DNA of 25,913 bases from CAYGZA01 sp964354135 (GTDB lineage Bacteria; Planctomycetota; Planctomycetia; Pirellulales; Thermoguttaceae), in assembly GCA_964354135.1 (NCBI GenBank), contig CAYGZA010000058.1:1-25913 (forward strand), given 5' to 3'. Made by a program: the position numbers and the translations under genes. Every line of letters begins with the position of its first letter. Position 1 is the first letter of the stretch. The notes beneath the pieces were generated by a model. The model made no database searches. It was not told where the DNA came from and saw only the letters and a program-made list of their open reading frames with translations. This document shows positions 1 to 6,535 of this stretch, in pieces.

Positions 1-100
1 CCGCCAGATCGACCGCGTCGGCGGAGTCCCTGGTGAACGTTGCCAGTCCGCACTCTTCCGGCGGATAGGTCGATACAAAAAGGGGCCGAACGGTAATCAC
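1..100 (-). CDS. Glycosyltransferase (GT4-like), N-terminal fragment cut by the window edge
   Basis: The gene reads leftward out of the window and only about 33 codons are visible. The translation contains STYPPEECGLATFTRD, which matches the N-terminal first-strand and glycine-loop region of many GT-B fold group 1 glycosyltransferases (STYPPxxCGIATFTxDL). The start is taken as GTG at 98-100 on the reverse strand because a strong AGGAGGTGA ribosome site lies three bases before it. Such enzymes transfer a sugar from a nucleotide donor at the cytoplasmic side. The donor and acceptor cannot be told from this fragment. It is the last gene of a leftward run of small genes, about 200 bases after the DUF1328 gene. 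Confidence 0.7.
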   Translation of the reverse strand, partial: MITVRPLFVSTYPPEECGLATFTRDSADAVDLA

Positions 101-299
101 TGCTCACCTCCTGTGGTTGTTCCCTGCCCGATGAAAGGTTGGCGTGCGTTCGCAGGTTGGGCAGGCTCAAATCGGCGTTGCCTGCGTTGCCGCAACCCGG
201 CGTTCAGGACGCCGCGCACATTCTCTTCGTCACCGACGGCCGGAATGCCGTCCTTCCGTGGAGTCACGAGGGGAGCTTCTGGCGGCAGGCAGCCTCCCG

Positions 300-476
300 T
301 TATTCCACGTAATACCGTCTTCTGAACCCGTGCCCCAGGAAAGAAAGCACGGCGAGGATCAGGAAGACAACGAAGAGTATCTTGGCTCCTTCCCAGGAGA
401 GGGCTGCCACGCCTCCGAAGCCAAGGAAGGCAGCGATCAGAGCGATGACGAGGAACACGATAGCAAGTCGTAACAT
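300..476 (-). CDS. DUF1328-family small membrane protein
   Basis: This is a 58-aa protein made of two hydrophobic segments, roughly residues 4-25 and 32-48, with the glycine-rich turn AAFLGFGGVAA between them and a basic tail FRRRYY. That layout and length fit the DUF1328/YtjA family of small inner-membrane proteins. Their role is unknown, although they often sit with stress genes. The ATG at 476 is preferred over longer upstream extensions because the family begins at MLRLAIVFLVIALIAA. It lies in a leftward group with csrA, DUF2294 and BON-domain genes. A short palindrome lies just upstream at 509-525. Confidence 0.8.
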   Translation of the reverse strand: MLRLAIVFLVIALIAAFLGFGGVAALSWEGAKILFVVFLILAVLSFLGHGFRRRYYVE

Positions 477-508
477 GGCAAGTTCTTCTTCACAAACGGT
501 TCGGCTCA

Positions 509-525
509 GTTGGCGAATTGCCAAC
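509..525. promoter_or_regulatory. Short palindrome upstream of the DUF1328 gene
   Basis: GTTGGC and GCCAAC flank a five-base centre (GAATT). The site lies about 33 bases before the DUF1328 start codon, where an operator would be expected. No convincing promoter hexamers were recognised beside it, so the regulatory role is a guess. Confidence 0.25.
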
Positions 526-642
526 GGCACCCGTGATTGCCATCTCAAAAGCGCAACGCCGTTTCGGGCGGCGGAGCGAGAAGGCGGCACTGATCGGGCC
601 GGTGATCCTCTACGCGACAGTATTGCCGGCCGAGCTCGGGCA

Positions 643-888
643 TCACGCAACCGGCACAGCGAGGCCTTCCGTCAGGCTGGCCGGCCGGCCGTTCCCGTTC
701 CCGTTCCCGTTGCCGTGAATCCGTTCCCACACCTCCGAACGATGGATGGGAACCTCGGCATCGACCTCGAAGCCCAGTCGCACCCTCCCGCCCTTGATAT
801 CGAGCACCGTGACTTTCAGCAGGCGATGGAAGCCGTCGGCCCCTCCGACCACGACCGATTCCTCGGTTTTCCTCGACAAGACTAACAT
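643..888 (-). CDS. csrA: CsrA-family RNA-binding translational regulator (long form)
   Basis: The 81-aa protein begins MLVLSRKTEESVVVG, the CsrA first strand, and continues through VTVLDIKGGRVRLGFEVDAEVPIHRSEV, which matches the CsrA core and its IHR RNA-contact region. CsrA dimers bind GGA motifs in mRNA leaders and alter translation or stability. The ATG at 888 is chosen because GGAGG lies nine bases before it and the core starts there. The protein is about 20 residues longer than usual. Its tail starts with repeated Gly-Asn encoded by a hexanucleotide repeat and is probably disordered. A second, shorter csrA lies at 11450, and the two are clearly diverged. Confidence 0.92.
   Translation of the reverse strand: MLVLSRKTEESVVVGGADGFHRLLKVTVLDIKGGRVRLGFEVDAEVPIHRSEVWERIHGNGNGNGNGRPASLTEGLAVPVA
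689..712 (-). repeat. Hexanucleotide tandem repeat coding a Gly-Asn tail in csrA
   Basis: On the coding strand GGGAAC is repeated three times next to one variant copy. It encodes the (Gly-Asn) run at the start of the CsrA C-terminal tail. The repeat is in frame, so copy changes would add or remove residue pairs without breaking the gene. It also places several GGA triplets in the mRNA. Confidence 0.75.
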
Positions 889-904
889 GGTTGAACCTCC
901 GTTC

Positions 905-1324
905 TCATGACTGATCGGCCGATCCATTCCCGCTCCAAGTGTCCGCACGCACGCCGCTGGCGAGCAGGAACACCTGGACCTTAGTGCCGGTCGTGAACAC
1001 CTTCACCACGGTGCCGGAAGTCGGCTCGACTTCCGCAGCGGCTTCGCGGACCTCCGCCCCGGTGATTCTCTTGATCTCCTGCCGCAACGGGTCGGCGGAG
1101 TCGGCGAATAGTTGTCGGTGAAACTCCTGCACCTGAGCGGCGCCTGCCGGGCTCTTGGCCAGGGCCTGCTCGGCTGGGGACAAGACCCCGTGCAGCGTGA
1201 CCACCAGCGTCTCCTCGCTCAGGACCACGGTCACCGCTTTGGGGGCGCGGCCCGTTTGCCGCTGCTCGAAAGCGCTTGCCGCTTGGGCGATATCTCGCGC
1301 CACGGTCGAAATGGGCTTGTCCAT
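905..1324 (-). CDS. DUF2294 / MpsC-like protein (copy A)
   Basis: The 139-aa protein shows the DUF2294 signature: TGRAPKAVTVVLSEETLVV, then LHGVLSPAEQALAKS, and a late hydrophobic strand VQVFLL. Pfam now names this family after MpsC, part of a sodium-linked membrane-potential system in Gram-positives, but a role here is not shown. The ATG at 1324 is chosen because the family core begins close after it and AGGAACG precedes it. A longer in-frame start exists at 1459 but would run through an intrinsic terminator. A paralogue (1696-2085) is divergent, and the pair shares the 1325-1695 regulatory region. csrA follows immediately downstream. Confidence 0.8.
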   Translation of the reverse strand: MDKPISTVARDIAQAASAFEQRQTGRAPKAVTVVLSEETLVVTLHGVLSPAEQALAKSPAGAAQVQEFHRQLFADSADPLRQEIKRITGAEVREAAAEVEPTSGTVVKVFTTGTKVQVFLLASGVRADTWSGNGSADQS

Positions 1325-1365
1325 GGGGTTCGTTCCTGCTGGTTGCGGATCGTCCCGAACCACCG

Positions 1366-1417
1366 AAAAAAAAGCCGACGTGACGGAACACCCTGAGGTA
1401 TCCCACCATGTCGGCTT
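1366..1417 (-). terminator. Very long intrinsic terminator upstream of DUF2294 copy A
   Basis: Read on the reverse strand, AAGCCGAC (1410-1417) pairs with GTCGGCTT (1372-1379). The stem continues inward through about 13 more positions, with one mismatch and a few G-U pairs, to a UCAG tetraloop. Eight uridines (from A at 1366-1373) complete it. The forward strand has no T run after the stem, so it acts leftward. Confidence 0.8.
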
Positions 1418-1530
1418 ACTCGTCAACGAACCCCCCCGCACGGCGGGGTTGTTCTTCATCTAGTCATCCGACAACTTCAAATCAACTTCTTAACGAAGCT
1501 GCACTGAAGTTCGCTAGCAATCCACTCAGG
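1366..1530 (-). ncRNA. Candidate structured leader or small RNA before DUF2294 copy A
   Basis: A likely promoter on the reverse strand (-10 at 1537-1542) and an excellent terminator (1366-1417) delimit a transcript of about 165 bases ending about 40 bases before the DUF2294 start. Inside it, AACTTC near the 5' end can pair with either of two direct copies of GAAGTTG, and a GC-rich hairpin (AACCCC with GGGGTT) precedes the terminator. Mutually exclusive pairings before a terminator suggest attenuation, but a free-standing small RNA is equally possible. No known riboswitch class was recognised. Confidence 0.45.
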
Positions 1531-1536
1531 TCATGA

Positions 1537-1564
1537 ATTATAAGGCGGGGAACGGGGGACGCAA
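1537..1564 (-). promoter_or_regulatory. Candidate promoter for the DUF2294 copy A leader
   Basis: On the reverse strand TTGCGT (1559-1564) and a perfect TATAAT (1537-1542) are 16 bases apart, placing the start near 1530. The -10 overlaps a TTATAA palindrome, so the same AT-rich patch could also serve rightward transcription towards copy B. Confidence 0.5.
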
Positions 1565-1695
1565 GTGCAGTTTCGCCTTTTCTTCGGGTTTGGTATCATG
1601 TTGCCTGGATTGTCTGGAAGGAGCTTCTGTTGTCAAATGCCGGCTTTCGCCCGTGCGCGTCTCCACCCGAAAGAGGGGACACGTTCGAGGTCACC

Positions 1696-2085
1696 ATGAA
1701 AACGCAGGGAGAGCTCGAGGCGGCCATCTGCGAAGGGATCTCGCGCTTTGAACAGGAGTACATGGGCCGGGGACCGAAGGACATCCGCGCCCACCTGATC
1801 GGCGATTTGCTCGTGGTCCGCCTCCAGGGCGTTTTGACGGCGGCCGAGCAGCATCTGGCCAAGTCGCTTCCGGGCGAGAAGGGGAGGGACCTGCTCAAGC
1901 AAGTGCGGACCCATCTGATCGAGACGGCCCGTCCGGTCATGGAAGCGATGGTCCAGGAGGTCACGGGCGTCAAGGTGTTGACCATGCACCACGACATCAG
2001 CACCGTAACGGGCGAGGAGGTCGTGCTGTTCACCCTTGCCGAGTCGCCTGGTCTCCGCGACGCAAAGAAGAAATCGCCCTTCTGA
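1696..2085 (+). CDS. DUF2294 / MpsC-like protein (copy B)
   Basis: This 129-aa protein has the family pattern in clearer form than copy A: YMGRGPKDIRAHLIGDLLVV, then RLQGVLTAAEQHLAKS, then a helical region and a terminal strand EEVVLFTLAE. The ATG at 1696 has GAGGT six bases upstream. An earlier TTG start at 1630 would add 22 residues outside the family core. It is divergent from copy A and convergent with the BON-domain gene. A short hairpin at 2103-2119 follows its stop. Function is unknown beyond the family assignment. Confidence 0.82.
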   Translation: MKTQGELEAAICEGISRFEQEYMGRGPKDIRAHLIGDLLVVRLQGVLTAAEQHLAKSLPGEKGRDLLKQVRTHLIETARPVMEAMVQEVTGVKVLTMHHDISTVTGEEVVLFTLAESPGLRDAKKKSPF

Positions 2086-2206
2086 ATCGGGTGCCGTCAA
2101 TCCGGATGCTCTCCATCCGCTTCCGGCTTAAGACGAGCATGGCTCCCTTCTTCGGCCTGGGGCATGGTTCTTCGTTGCGTGGATTCTGAAGTCCCCCTGG
2201 ACTCCG

Positions 2207-2470
2207 TCAGCCTCGTCGCCACTCGGACGCGGCCACTCCGATTTCGTTGACCACCCGGGTGACCCCTTCGAGCCTCGCCACGGTCTCCTGGGCAAGCTGC
2301 TTGTGGAAGAAGCTGGACACGCGACCCTGGAGCAGGAGCACGCCGCGGTCGCACGCGCACGACACGGCCGCAAACACCCGGTAGGGACTGGCTCGCAAAC
2401 GCGCCCTGGCCGCTTCTGCCCTTTGACGGCAGAGGAGCCCATCGTTGAGGACCGGCAGGCAATGAATCAC
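2207..2470 (-). CDS. BON-domain protein
   Basis: The 87-aa product has the BON pattern: RARLRASPYRVFAA, then a strand CDRGVLLLQGRV, then a helix QLAQETVARLEGV leading into TRVVNEIGV. BON domains occur in stress-induced periplasmic proteins and are thought to contact phospholipid membranes. No signal peptide is visible. The GTG at 2470 is preferred because GGAGG lies four bases before it. Longer starts up to 2635 would add an arginine-rich segment without family support. It is probably co-transcribed with the small genes at 2551 and 2693. Confidence 0.72.
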   Translation of the reverse strand: MIHCLPVLNDGLLCRQRAEAARARLRASPYRVFAAVSCACDRGVLLLQGRVSSFFHKQLAQETVARLEGVTRVVNEIGVAASEWRRG

Positions 2471-2550
2471 TTCACCTCCGTGAGGAAAACTAGCGCAGAG
2501 GAACCGTGCGCCGGTGGCGTCGGCACGCCTCGCGCTTGGCCGCGGGGCCG

Positions 2551-2661
2551 TCATCGAACGTGGGTGCCTGCCCCGGCTTTGGCGACTTTCTTCACGACGC
2601 GCCAAGCGGCTTCGCAAAGCACTGCCACGAAGCAATAGACGCCCGTGATCCAGTTCAACAT
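2551..2661 (-). CDS. Small membrane peptide (36 aa), unknown
   Basis: The peptide starts MLNWITGVYCFVAVLCEAAW and ends with a basic stretch RVVKKVAKAG, giving one short hydrophobic helix with a positively charged cytoplasmic-side tail. GGGGAG lies six bases before the ATG, and the gene sits between two same-strand genes with room for a single operon. It is below normal gene-finder length and its family is not recognised. Small single-helix peptides of this kind are common in stress clusters, but that is only an analogy. Confidence 0.5.
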   Translation of the reverse strand: MLNWITGVYCFVAVLCEAAWRVVKKVAKAGAGTHVR

Positions 2662-2692
2662 GTCGTTCTCCCCGCCTCTTCGGGCGTATCCC

Positions 2693-2950
2693 TCATGCCG
2701 GTTCCGGCATCAGCACCAATTCGGGGATGGCGTTGAGCAGCTTCTCGAAGGTGGAGCGAGACAACCGCGAATTGTACGGCACCCGGAAGGTGCAGAAGGA
2801 GGAATCTCGCTCCTCGCCGATCGGCTCGCAGCTCTTGAAAACGAAGGACTTGCTCAGGCGGCCGAGAAGCCATCTGGCGTTCTCCACGCCGTCGACGCGG
2901 ACCCGGCAAGCGTCGCCCAAAGCCCGTACCCACACGCGGAATCCACTCAT
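2693..2950 (-). CDS. Hypothetical protein (85 aa)
   Basis: The ATG at 2950 is preceded by AGGAGGAG at ideal spacing, which gives strong support for translation. The protein begins MSGFRVWVRALGDACRVRVD, with alternating hydrophobic residues suggestive of beta strands, then a helix (ENARWLLGRLSKSF), a Cys/Glu loop and a C-terminal helix (FEKLLNAIPELVL). No signal peptide or membrane helix is seen. The pattern suggests a small alpha-beta cytoplasmic domain, and I do not recognise the family. It heads the group 2693-2207 with the 36-aa peptide and the BON protein. Confidence 0.65.
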   Translation of the reverse strand: MSGFRVWVRALGDACRVRVDGVENARWLLGRLSKSFVFKSCEPIGEERDSSFCTFRVPYNSRLSRSTFEKLLNAIPELVLMPEPA

Positions 2951-3051
2951 CGTTTCTCCTCCTGACTGAAAGCCGGCCACCGAACCGTTCGACGGCTCAA
3001 CTGCGTGTGTCCCGCGGGCAGGCCCCGCGGCCATAGGCGACGGACACTATC

Positions 3052-3579
3052 TCACCCTGCGGCAGAAGATTGCTGCGGAGCCAGCGATTCGACCTCTTGC
3101 CGGCGCGCTCGCACGGAGCGGAACCGCACGCCCTCTCGCAGCTCGTATCGCTCGGCACGGAGGAACCAGAAAGCCAACCCGCCCGTGTTGTGGTAGGCAC
3201 CGGGCGTGGCCGTCCCCCGGGTCACCGCGGCCCGAACGCCCAGCGAGCCCTTTCTGCCGGTCTTCGTCCATCCGCGGTGCTCCATGATCATGCGAACCGC
3301 GACGCCAACCGCCTGCCGCAACCGCTTCGTCCGGCGGGGGTGCTTCGAGGCAAGGAATTCATCGACCGCGGGTTGCGACTCCAGCTCCCGCACAACGCCC
3401 GCCAAGGGGGGCCTGTTGTGGTGCGTTTCGGATTCCTCCATGCGGCGCTGCCGGTTCTCGTCGTTGAAGAATTCGATCACGCAGTCGAAAGGTTGCTCGG
3501 CATCGTTCAGCACGTCGGCGAACGTCCTGCCCTGACGGTCCTGAAGAAACTCCTGTCGAGTGATAGTCGTTCTTGGCAT
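3052..3579 (-). CDS. Hypothetical protein (175 aa)
   Basis: The product is soluble and charged. It has an N-terminal part (residues 1-55), a middle linker rich in Arg/Glu, and a C-terminal region with VGVAVRMIMEHRGWTKTGRKG and then AYHNTGGLAFWFLRAERYEL. The second block looks like the most conserved core. The ATG at 3579 is preferred: GAGGA lies about eight bases before it, while the longer start at 3648 falls inside a promoter palindrome. I do not recognise the family. A promoter and a 25-base palindrome directly upstream suggest it is controlled by a dedicated repressor, or by itself. Confidence 0.6.
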   Translation of the reverse strand: MPRTTITRQEFLQDRQGRTFADVLNDAEQPFDCVIEFFNDENRQRRMEESETHHNRPPLAGVVRELESQPAVDEFLASKHPRRTKRLRQAVGVAVRMIMEHRGWTKTGRKGSLGVRAAVTRGTATPGAYHNTGGLAFWFLRAERYELREGVRFRSVRARRQEVESLAPQQSSAAG

Positions 3580-3628
3580 TTCGGCGTCCTCGCTGCTTCG
3601 TTTCACCAGAGATTGGAAATACGAATCA

Positions 3629-3684
3629 TGTAGGTGCGACATCTGCACCTACAGATATTGTATCTCCGTCGCCGGGGAATGCAA
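3629..3684 (-). promoter_or_regulatory. Promoter with palindromic operator for the 175-aa gene
   Basis: On the reverse strand TTGCAT (3679-3684) and TACAAT (3657-3662) are 16 bases apart, giving a start near 3650. A perfect inverted repeat, TGTAGGTGC (3629-3637) with GCACCTACA (3645-3653), separated by seven bases, covers the start site. That is the normal position for a repressor site. It could instead act as an RNA hairpin in the leader. Confidence 0.55.
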
Positions 3685-3900
3685 GAGCAGATTATTGGCA
3701 ACACAACGACGACCGACCTAGAGCCATTAGGGCATGATGTACCATCCATAAGTGGCACTCATATCCCACTCTTCAGACCTGGGTCTGTCCACCTGGAGAA
3801 CGGCCGCAAAGAGGCCTAAAGGGCACGGAGCCTATGAAGAACTTGGGGTAATCGGGAGAGAGAAGACAATGGAGCCGGAAGCGCTCGTCGGCCTTCCTGC

Positions 3901-4044
3901 GCCCCGCGAATCGCGTTCGAAAAACCCCCCGGCAGCCTCCTGTTTGGGCAGCGCCGCATCACCAAGGAGATTAAGGGCGACGTGGAAACGGTCACCTACT
4001 ACGACACCAAAGGCAACGGCGGCGTGTGCTTTCAGATACTATAG
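3901..4044 (+). pseudogene. Possible coding remnant in the 3685-4031 gap
   Basis: The stretch between the two flanking genes has no intact gene. A forward frame from about 3901 to the stop at 4042 reads protein-like sequence, including LFGQRRITKEIKGDVETVTY and then YDTKGNGGVCFQ. It has no clear start and overlaps the 3' end of the cysteine desulfurase by 13 bases. It could be a decayed gene end left by a rearrangement or a chance frame. I could not name a family. A small palindrome (CAGACC-TG-GGTCTG) near 3775 is the only other thing seen in this gap. Confidence 0.25.
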
Positions 4045-5216
4045 TCGAGGACGAAATAGTCCTCTTCTTCCGCTTTCACGCACCCTTCGTTGGCGTAGCC
4101 CATCACTTCCCTCAAGCGATCCACGACCCACTCAATCTCCTTCGAGGTCGTGTCCATCCCCAGGCTGAAGCGAATGGCTCCCATGCCGACATGCGGCGGA
4201 ATCCCCATTGCCCGGAGGACGGGCGAGAGTTCTACGGCCCCATCGTGGCACGCCGACCCGGTCGATGCAGCCACCTCGGGTAACTTCGAGAGCATGTCTG
4301 CACCCACCTTGCCAACGAAGGAGACGTTCAGCGTATTGGGCAACCGAGATTCAGGATGCCCGTTGAGCACGACTTGATCGCCGAACGATTCCAGCAGCCG
4401 TGTCCAGAGCAGGTCGCGGAGTTGCCGGACCTCCGACATCCTCTCGATCCGAGCCTGCGCCAGTTCGCACGCGGCTCCAAGCCCGACATCGAGAAGGATG
4501 TTGTCCGTTCCCGCGCGACGGCCCCCTTCATGTCCCGCGCCGTGGATGAGGGATTCGAGCGTGACACCCTGCCGAACATACAGTGCTCCGACTCCTTTGG
4601 GAGCATGGAACTTGTGCCCCGCGATCGACAACAGGTCCACCCCGAGCTCGTCAACTCGTGTGCTAATCTTGCCCACGGTCTGCGCTGCGTCGGTGTGGAG
4701 CAACACCCCATGCTCGCGGGCAAGACCCGCGATTTCGGCGATCGGCTGGATGGTTCCCACTTCGTTGTTGGCGTGCATCACCGAAATCAAGACGGTTTGG
4801 CCGGTGATCGCCTTGCGGATGTCGTCTGGATCGACCCTGCCCATGCTATCCACCGGAAGATATGTCACCTCAGCACCCACGGTCTCCAGAAAGCGGCAAG
4901 GCTGAATGACGGATGGGTGCTCGACTCGCGTGGTGACGATATGATTGCCGCGCCACCGCAATGCGAAGAACACTCCTTTGATGGCGTGGTTGTTCGCTTC
5001 GCTCCCGCCGCTGGTGAACACGATTTCCTCTGGCGACGCCCCCAGCAAAGCAGCAACCTGCTGGCGTGCCTGCCACACCGCTGCCCGCGCCGGCTTCCCC
5101 GCCCAGTGTGAACTGGAGGGGTTGCCAAAGTTCCCTTGCAGAGAACCGCTCATCGCCTCCACGACCTCTGGGGCGATGGGCGTGCTGGCGTTGTAGTCAA
5201 GATAAACGGGACGCAT
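4032..5216 (-). CDS. Cysteine desulfurase (NifS/IscS-like, class V aminotransferase fold)
   Basis: This 394-aa PLP enzyme converts cysteine to alanine and passes the sulfur on as a persulfide. It shows YLDYNAST at the start, GGSEANNHA (71-79), His100 in RVEHPS, HTDAAQ (174-179), the PLP lysine K202 in SIAGHKFHAPKG, RAGTDN and the persulfide cysteine C323 in STGSACHDG. The ATG at 5216 has GGAGG upstream, and the true N-terminus MRPVYLDYNA fits the family. A short acidic tail (about residues 380-394) is unusual. It is the last gene of the operon with the DsrE and rhodanese proteins, so it probably feeds sulfur to these carriers, not to a full Isc system, which is absent here. Confidence 0.93.
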   Translation of the reverse strand: MRPVYLDYNASTPIAPEVVEAMSGSLQGNFGNPSSSHWAGKPARAAVWQARQQVAALLGASPEEIVFTSGGSEANNHAIKGVFFALRWRGNHIVTTRVEHPSVIQPCRFLETVGAEVTYLPVDSMGRVDPDDIRKAITGQTVLISVMHANNEVGTIQPIAEIAGLAREHGVLLHTDAAQTVGKISTRVDELGVDLLSIAGHKFHAPKGVGALYVRQGVTLESLIHGAGHEGGRRAGTDNILLDVGLGAACELAQARIERMSEVRQLRDLLWTRLLESFGDQVVLNGHPESRLPNTLNVSFVGKVGADMLSKLPEVAASTGSACHDGAVELSPVLRAMGIPPHVGMGAIRFSLGMDTTSKEIEWVVDRLREVMGYANEGCVKAEEEDYFVLDYSI

Positions 5217-5250
5217 TGTTGGTGTCCTCCGTAACCAAGGAGTTCTGAAC

Positions 5251-5787
5251 CTAGAAGCTGATAACCCGGTCAGATTCTCTAAGCAACTCATACAGGTCCT
5301 TCATGGTTGAAAGAGGACACACCTCCGACCCTTCCATGCCCCTTAGCCGCAGGCACGTGCCGCAAGCAGCGATGCGCCCTCCGGCCTTGAGCAGCGTTTC
5401 GGCCTGTCCCTGCACCTCGAATTCCTCACTCTTGATCTGGTCAAGTTCTACCCCTTTTCCGAGAAGGAAAACCGCAACTTCATCGCCTTGACCTTTTGAG
5501 AAGTTCGCCAGGCGCAGGGCATTGAAGGCGGTTTCTGGATCGTTACTGGAGAGGATCAACCCGAGTTTCATCCCTTTGCTCCTTTCTGAAACCTTAACGC
5601 CAGGGGCTCCTGAGCAGGAAGTCGCAGTGCCGAGAGTTCTCGCAAGAAGCCTCTCCAAGAGACAGATGTTGGTTAGCCCAGCGAAGATCATCATCGCTCC
5701 GGCGCAATACGCCACGGGTGTCCAGAAGACCAACCCCAGAATGACGAGGCTGCCTATCGTCAACCGAGTAAGGTTAATCGACCGCAT
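5251..5787 (-). CDS. DUF2892 membrane domain fused to DsrE sulfur carrier
   Basis: The 178-aa product joins two parts. Residues 1-50 resemble the DUF2892 membrane segment that follows rhodanese in YgaP. Residues 73-178 form a DsrE/TusD-like domain beginning MKLGLILSSNDPETAFNAL and carrying the cysteine motif ACGTCLRLRGMEGSEVC. DsrE proteins carry sulfane sulfur on a conserved cysteine. The start at 5787 lies 14 bases inside the upstream regulator gene, which suggests coupled translation. At 5571 an internal ATG has AAAGGAG (5579-5585) seven bases upstream, so a free soluble DsrE may also be made. A fused gene with a working internal start is the odd feature here. Confidence 0.82.
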   Translation of the reverse strand: MRSINLTRLTIGSLVILGLVFWTPVAYCAGAMMIFAGLTNICLLERLLARTLGTATSCSGAPGVKVSERSKGMKLGLILSSNDPETAFNALRLANFSKGQGDEVAVFLLGKGVELDQIKSEEFEVQGQAETLLKAGGRIAACGTCLRLRGMEGSEVCPLSTMKDLYELLRESDRVISF

Positions 5788-6478
5788 TGCGCACTTCCTC
5801 TTGCGGAACGGAACTGCTTGTCTCGACCGGAAACCCTCTCGCTTTCCAGTCCCAAATGCTCATATCCAACCGCACAGCGCGAAACCCCGCCTTCTTGAGG
5901 GATTCCACCGCCTCGATTGCCAGAACGCAGTACGGCCCGCGGCAGTAGGCCACGACCTCCCGGTCCCTGGGCAGGTCACCCAGACGGGCGGGCAACTCTT
6001 CGAGCGGTATCGACACTGCCCGCGGCAAGTGACCGGCGCGAAACTCCTCGATGGGTCGCACGTCGACGACCGTCGCTTCTCCGTCCCGAACACGGCGGAG
6101 CAACTCCTCCCTGTCCACCCGTTCAAAGCCTTGACGGTCTTTCAAGAGAGTCCGAACGGTCTGCTCTACTTCGGCCAAGCGCGTTTCTGCTACGGTACGA
6201 AGACTGCGGATGAAGTCGGCCACTTCCTGTCCGCTCAAGCGGTAAATGACCCGCACACCCGACTTCTCAGCCTCCACCAAACGCGCTCCCCGCAACACCT
6301 TGAGATGCTGCGAGGCGTTGGCCTCGGAAAGGCCCGTCAAAGCCGCCAGCGACTCCACACTTCGCGGCCCTTGGCACAGCAGGTCCAACAGTTCGATCCG
6401 CTTGGGGCTGGCCACCGCCTTCCCCACCCGCGCGAACTGGTCGTAAATGGCGTCGGTGAATCGCCGTTGGACGGTCAT
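5774..6478 (-). CDS. ArsR-family repressor fused to rhodanese
   Basis: Residues 10-90 form a winged helix-turn-helix (SVESLAALTGLSEANASQHL recognition region, then VRVIYRLS wing). Residues 115-225 form a rhodanese domain with VVDVRPIEEFRAGHLPRAV and the loop C179-RGPY-C184. The rhodanese cysteine can take a persulfide. The HTH part has one cysteine (C35), so it lacks the two-cysteine switch of BigR/SqrR and may sense sulfur through the rhodanese loop instead. The protein is 234 aa and the start at 6478 follows the operator. It heads the operon with DUF2892-DsrE and cysteine desulfurase. The inferred role is a sulfane-sulfur-responsive repressor of its own operon. Confidence 0.88.
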   Translation of the reverse strand: MTVQRRFTDAIYDQFARVGKAVASPKRIELLDLLCQGPRSVESLAALTGLSEANASQHLKVLRGARLVEAEKSGVRVIYRLSGQEVADFIRSLRTVAETRLAEVEQTVRTLLKDRQGFERVDREELLRRVRDGEATVVDVRPIEEFRAGHLPRAVSIPLEELPARLGDLPRDREVVAYCRGPYCVLAIEAVESLKKAGFRAVRLDMSIWDWKARGFPVETSSSVPQEEVRNAVD

Positions 6479-6490
6479 AGGATCAAGTCC

Positions 6491-6535
6491 TCAATTGTTC
6501 AATTGATTATTGCCTAAGCTATATCGGCAAGTCAA
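6491..6535 (-). promoter_or_regulatory. Promoter and perfect operator of the sulfur operon
   Basis: On the reverse strand TTGACT (6530-6535) and AATAAT (6506-6511) are 18 bases apart. A perfect inverted repeat with arms TCAATTG and CAATTGA and a two-base centre (6491-6506) lies at the transcription start, 13 bases before the regulator gene. Its position fits autorepression by the ArsR-like protein. Confidence 0.72.

Noticed and set aside
905..1459. Longer DUF2294 frame starting at 1459 with a tandem Trp (TWW), resembling a leader peptide fused to the gene
   Set aside because: It would be translated through a strong intrinsic terminator, the extra residues lack family likeness, and the start at 1324 has its own purine-rich site. 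The Trp pair alone is not enough to call a trp-type attenuator.
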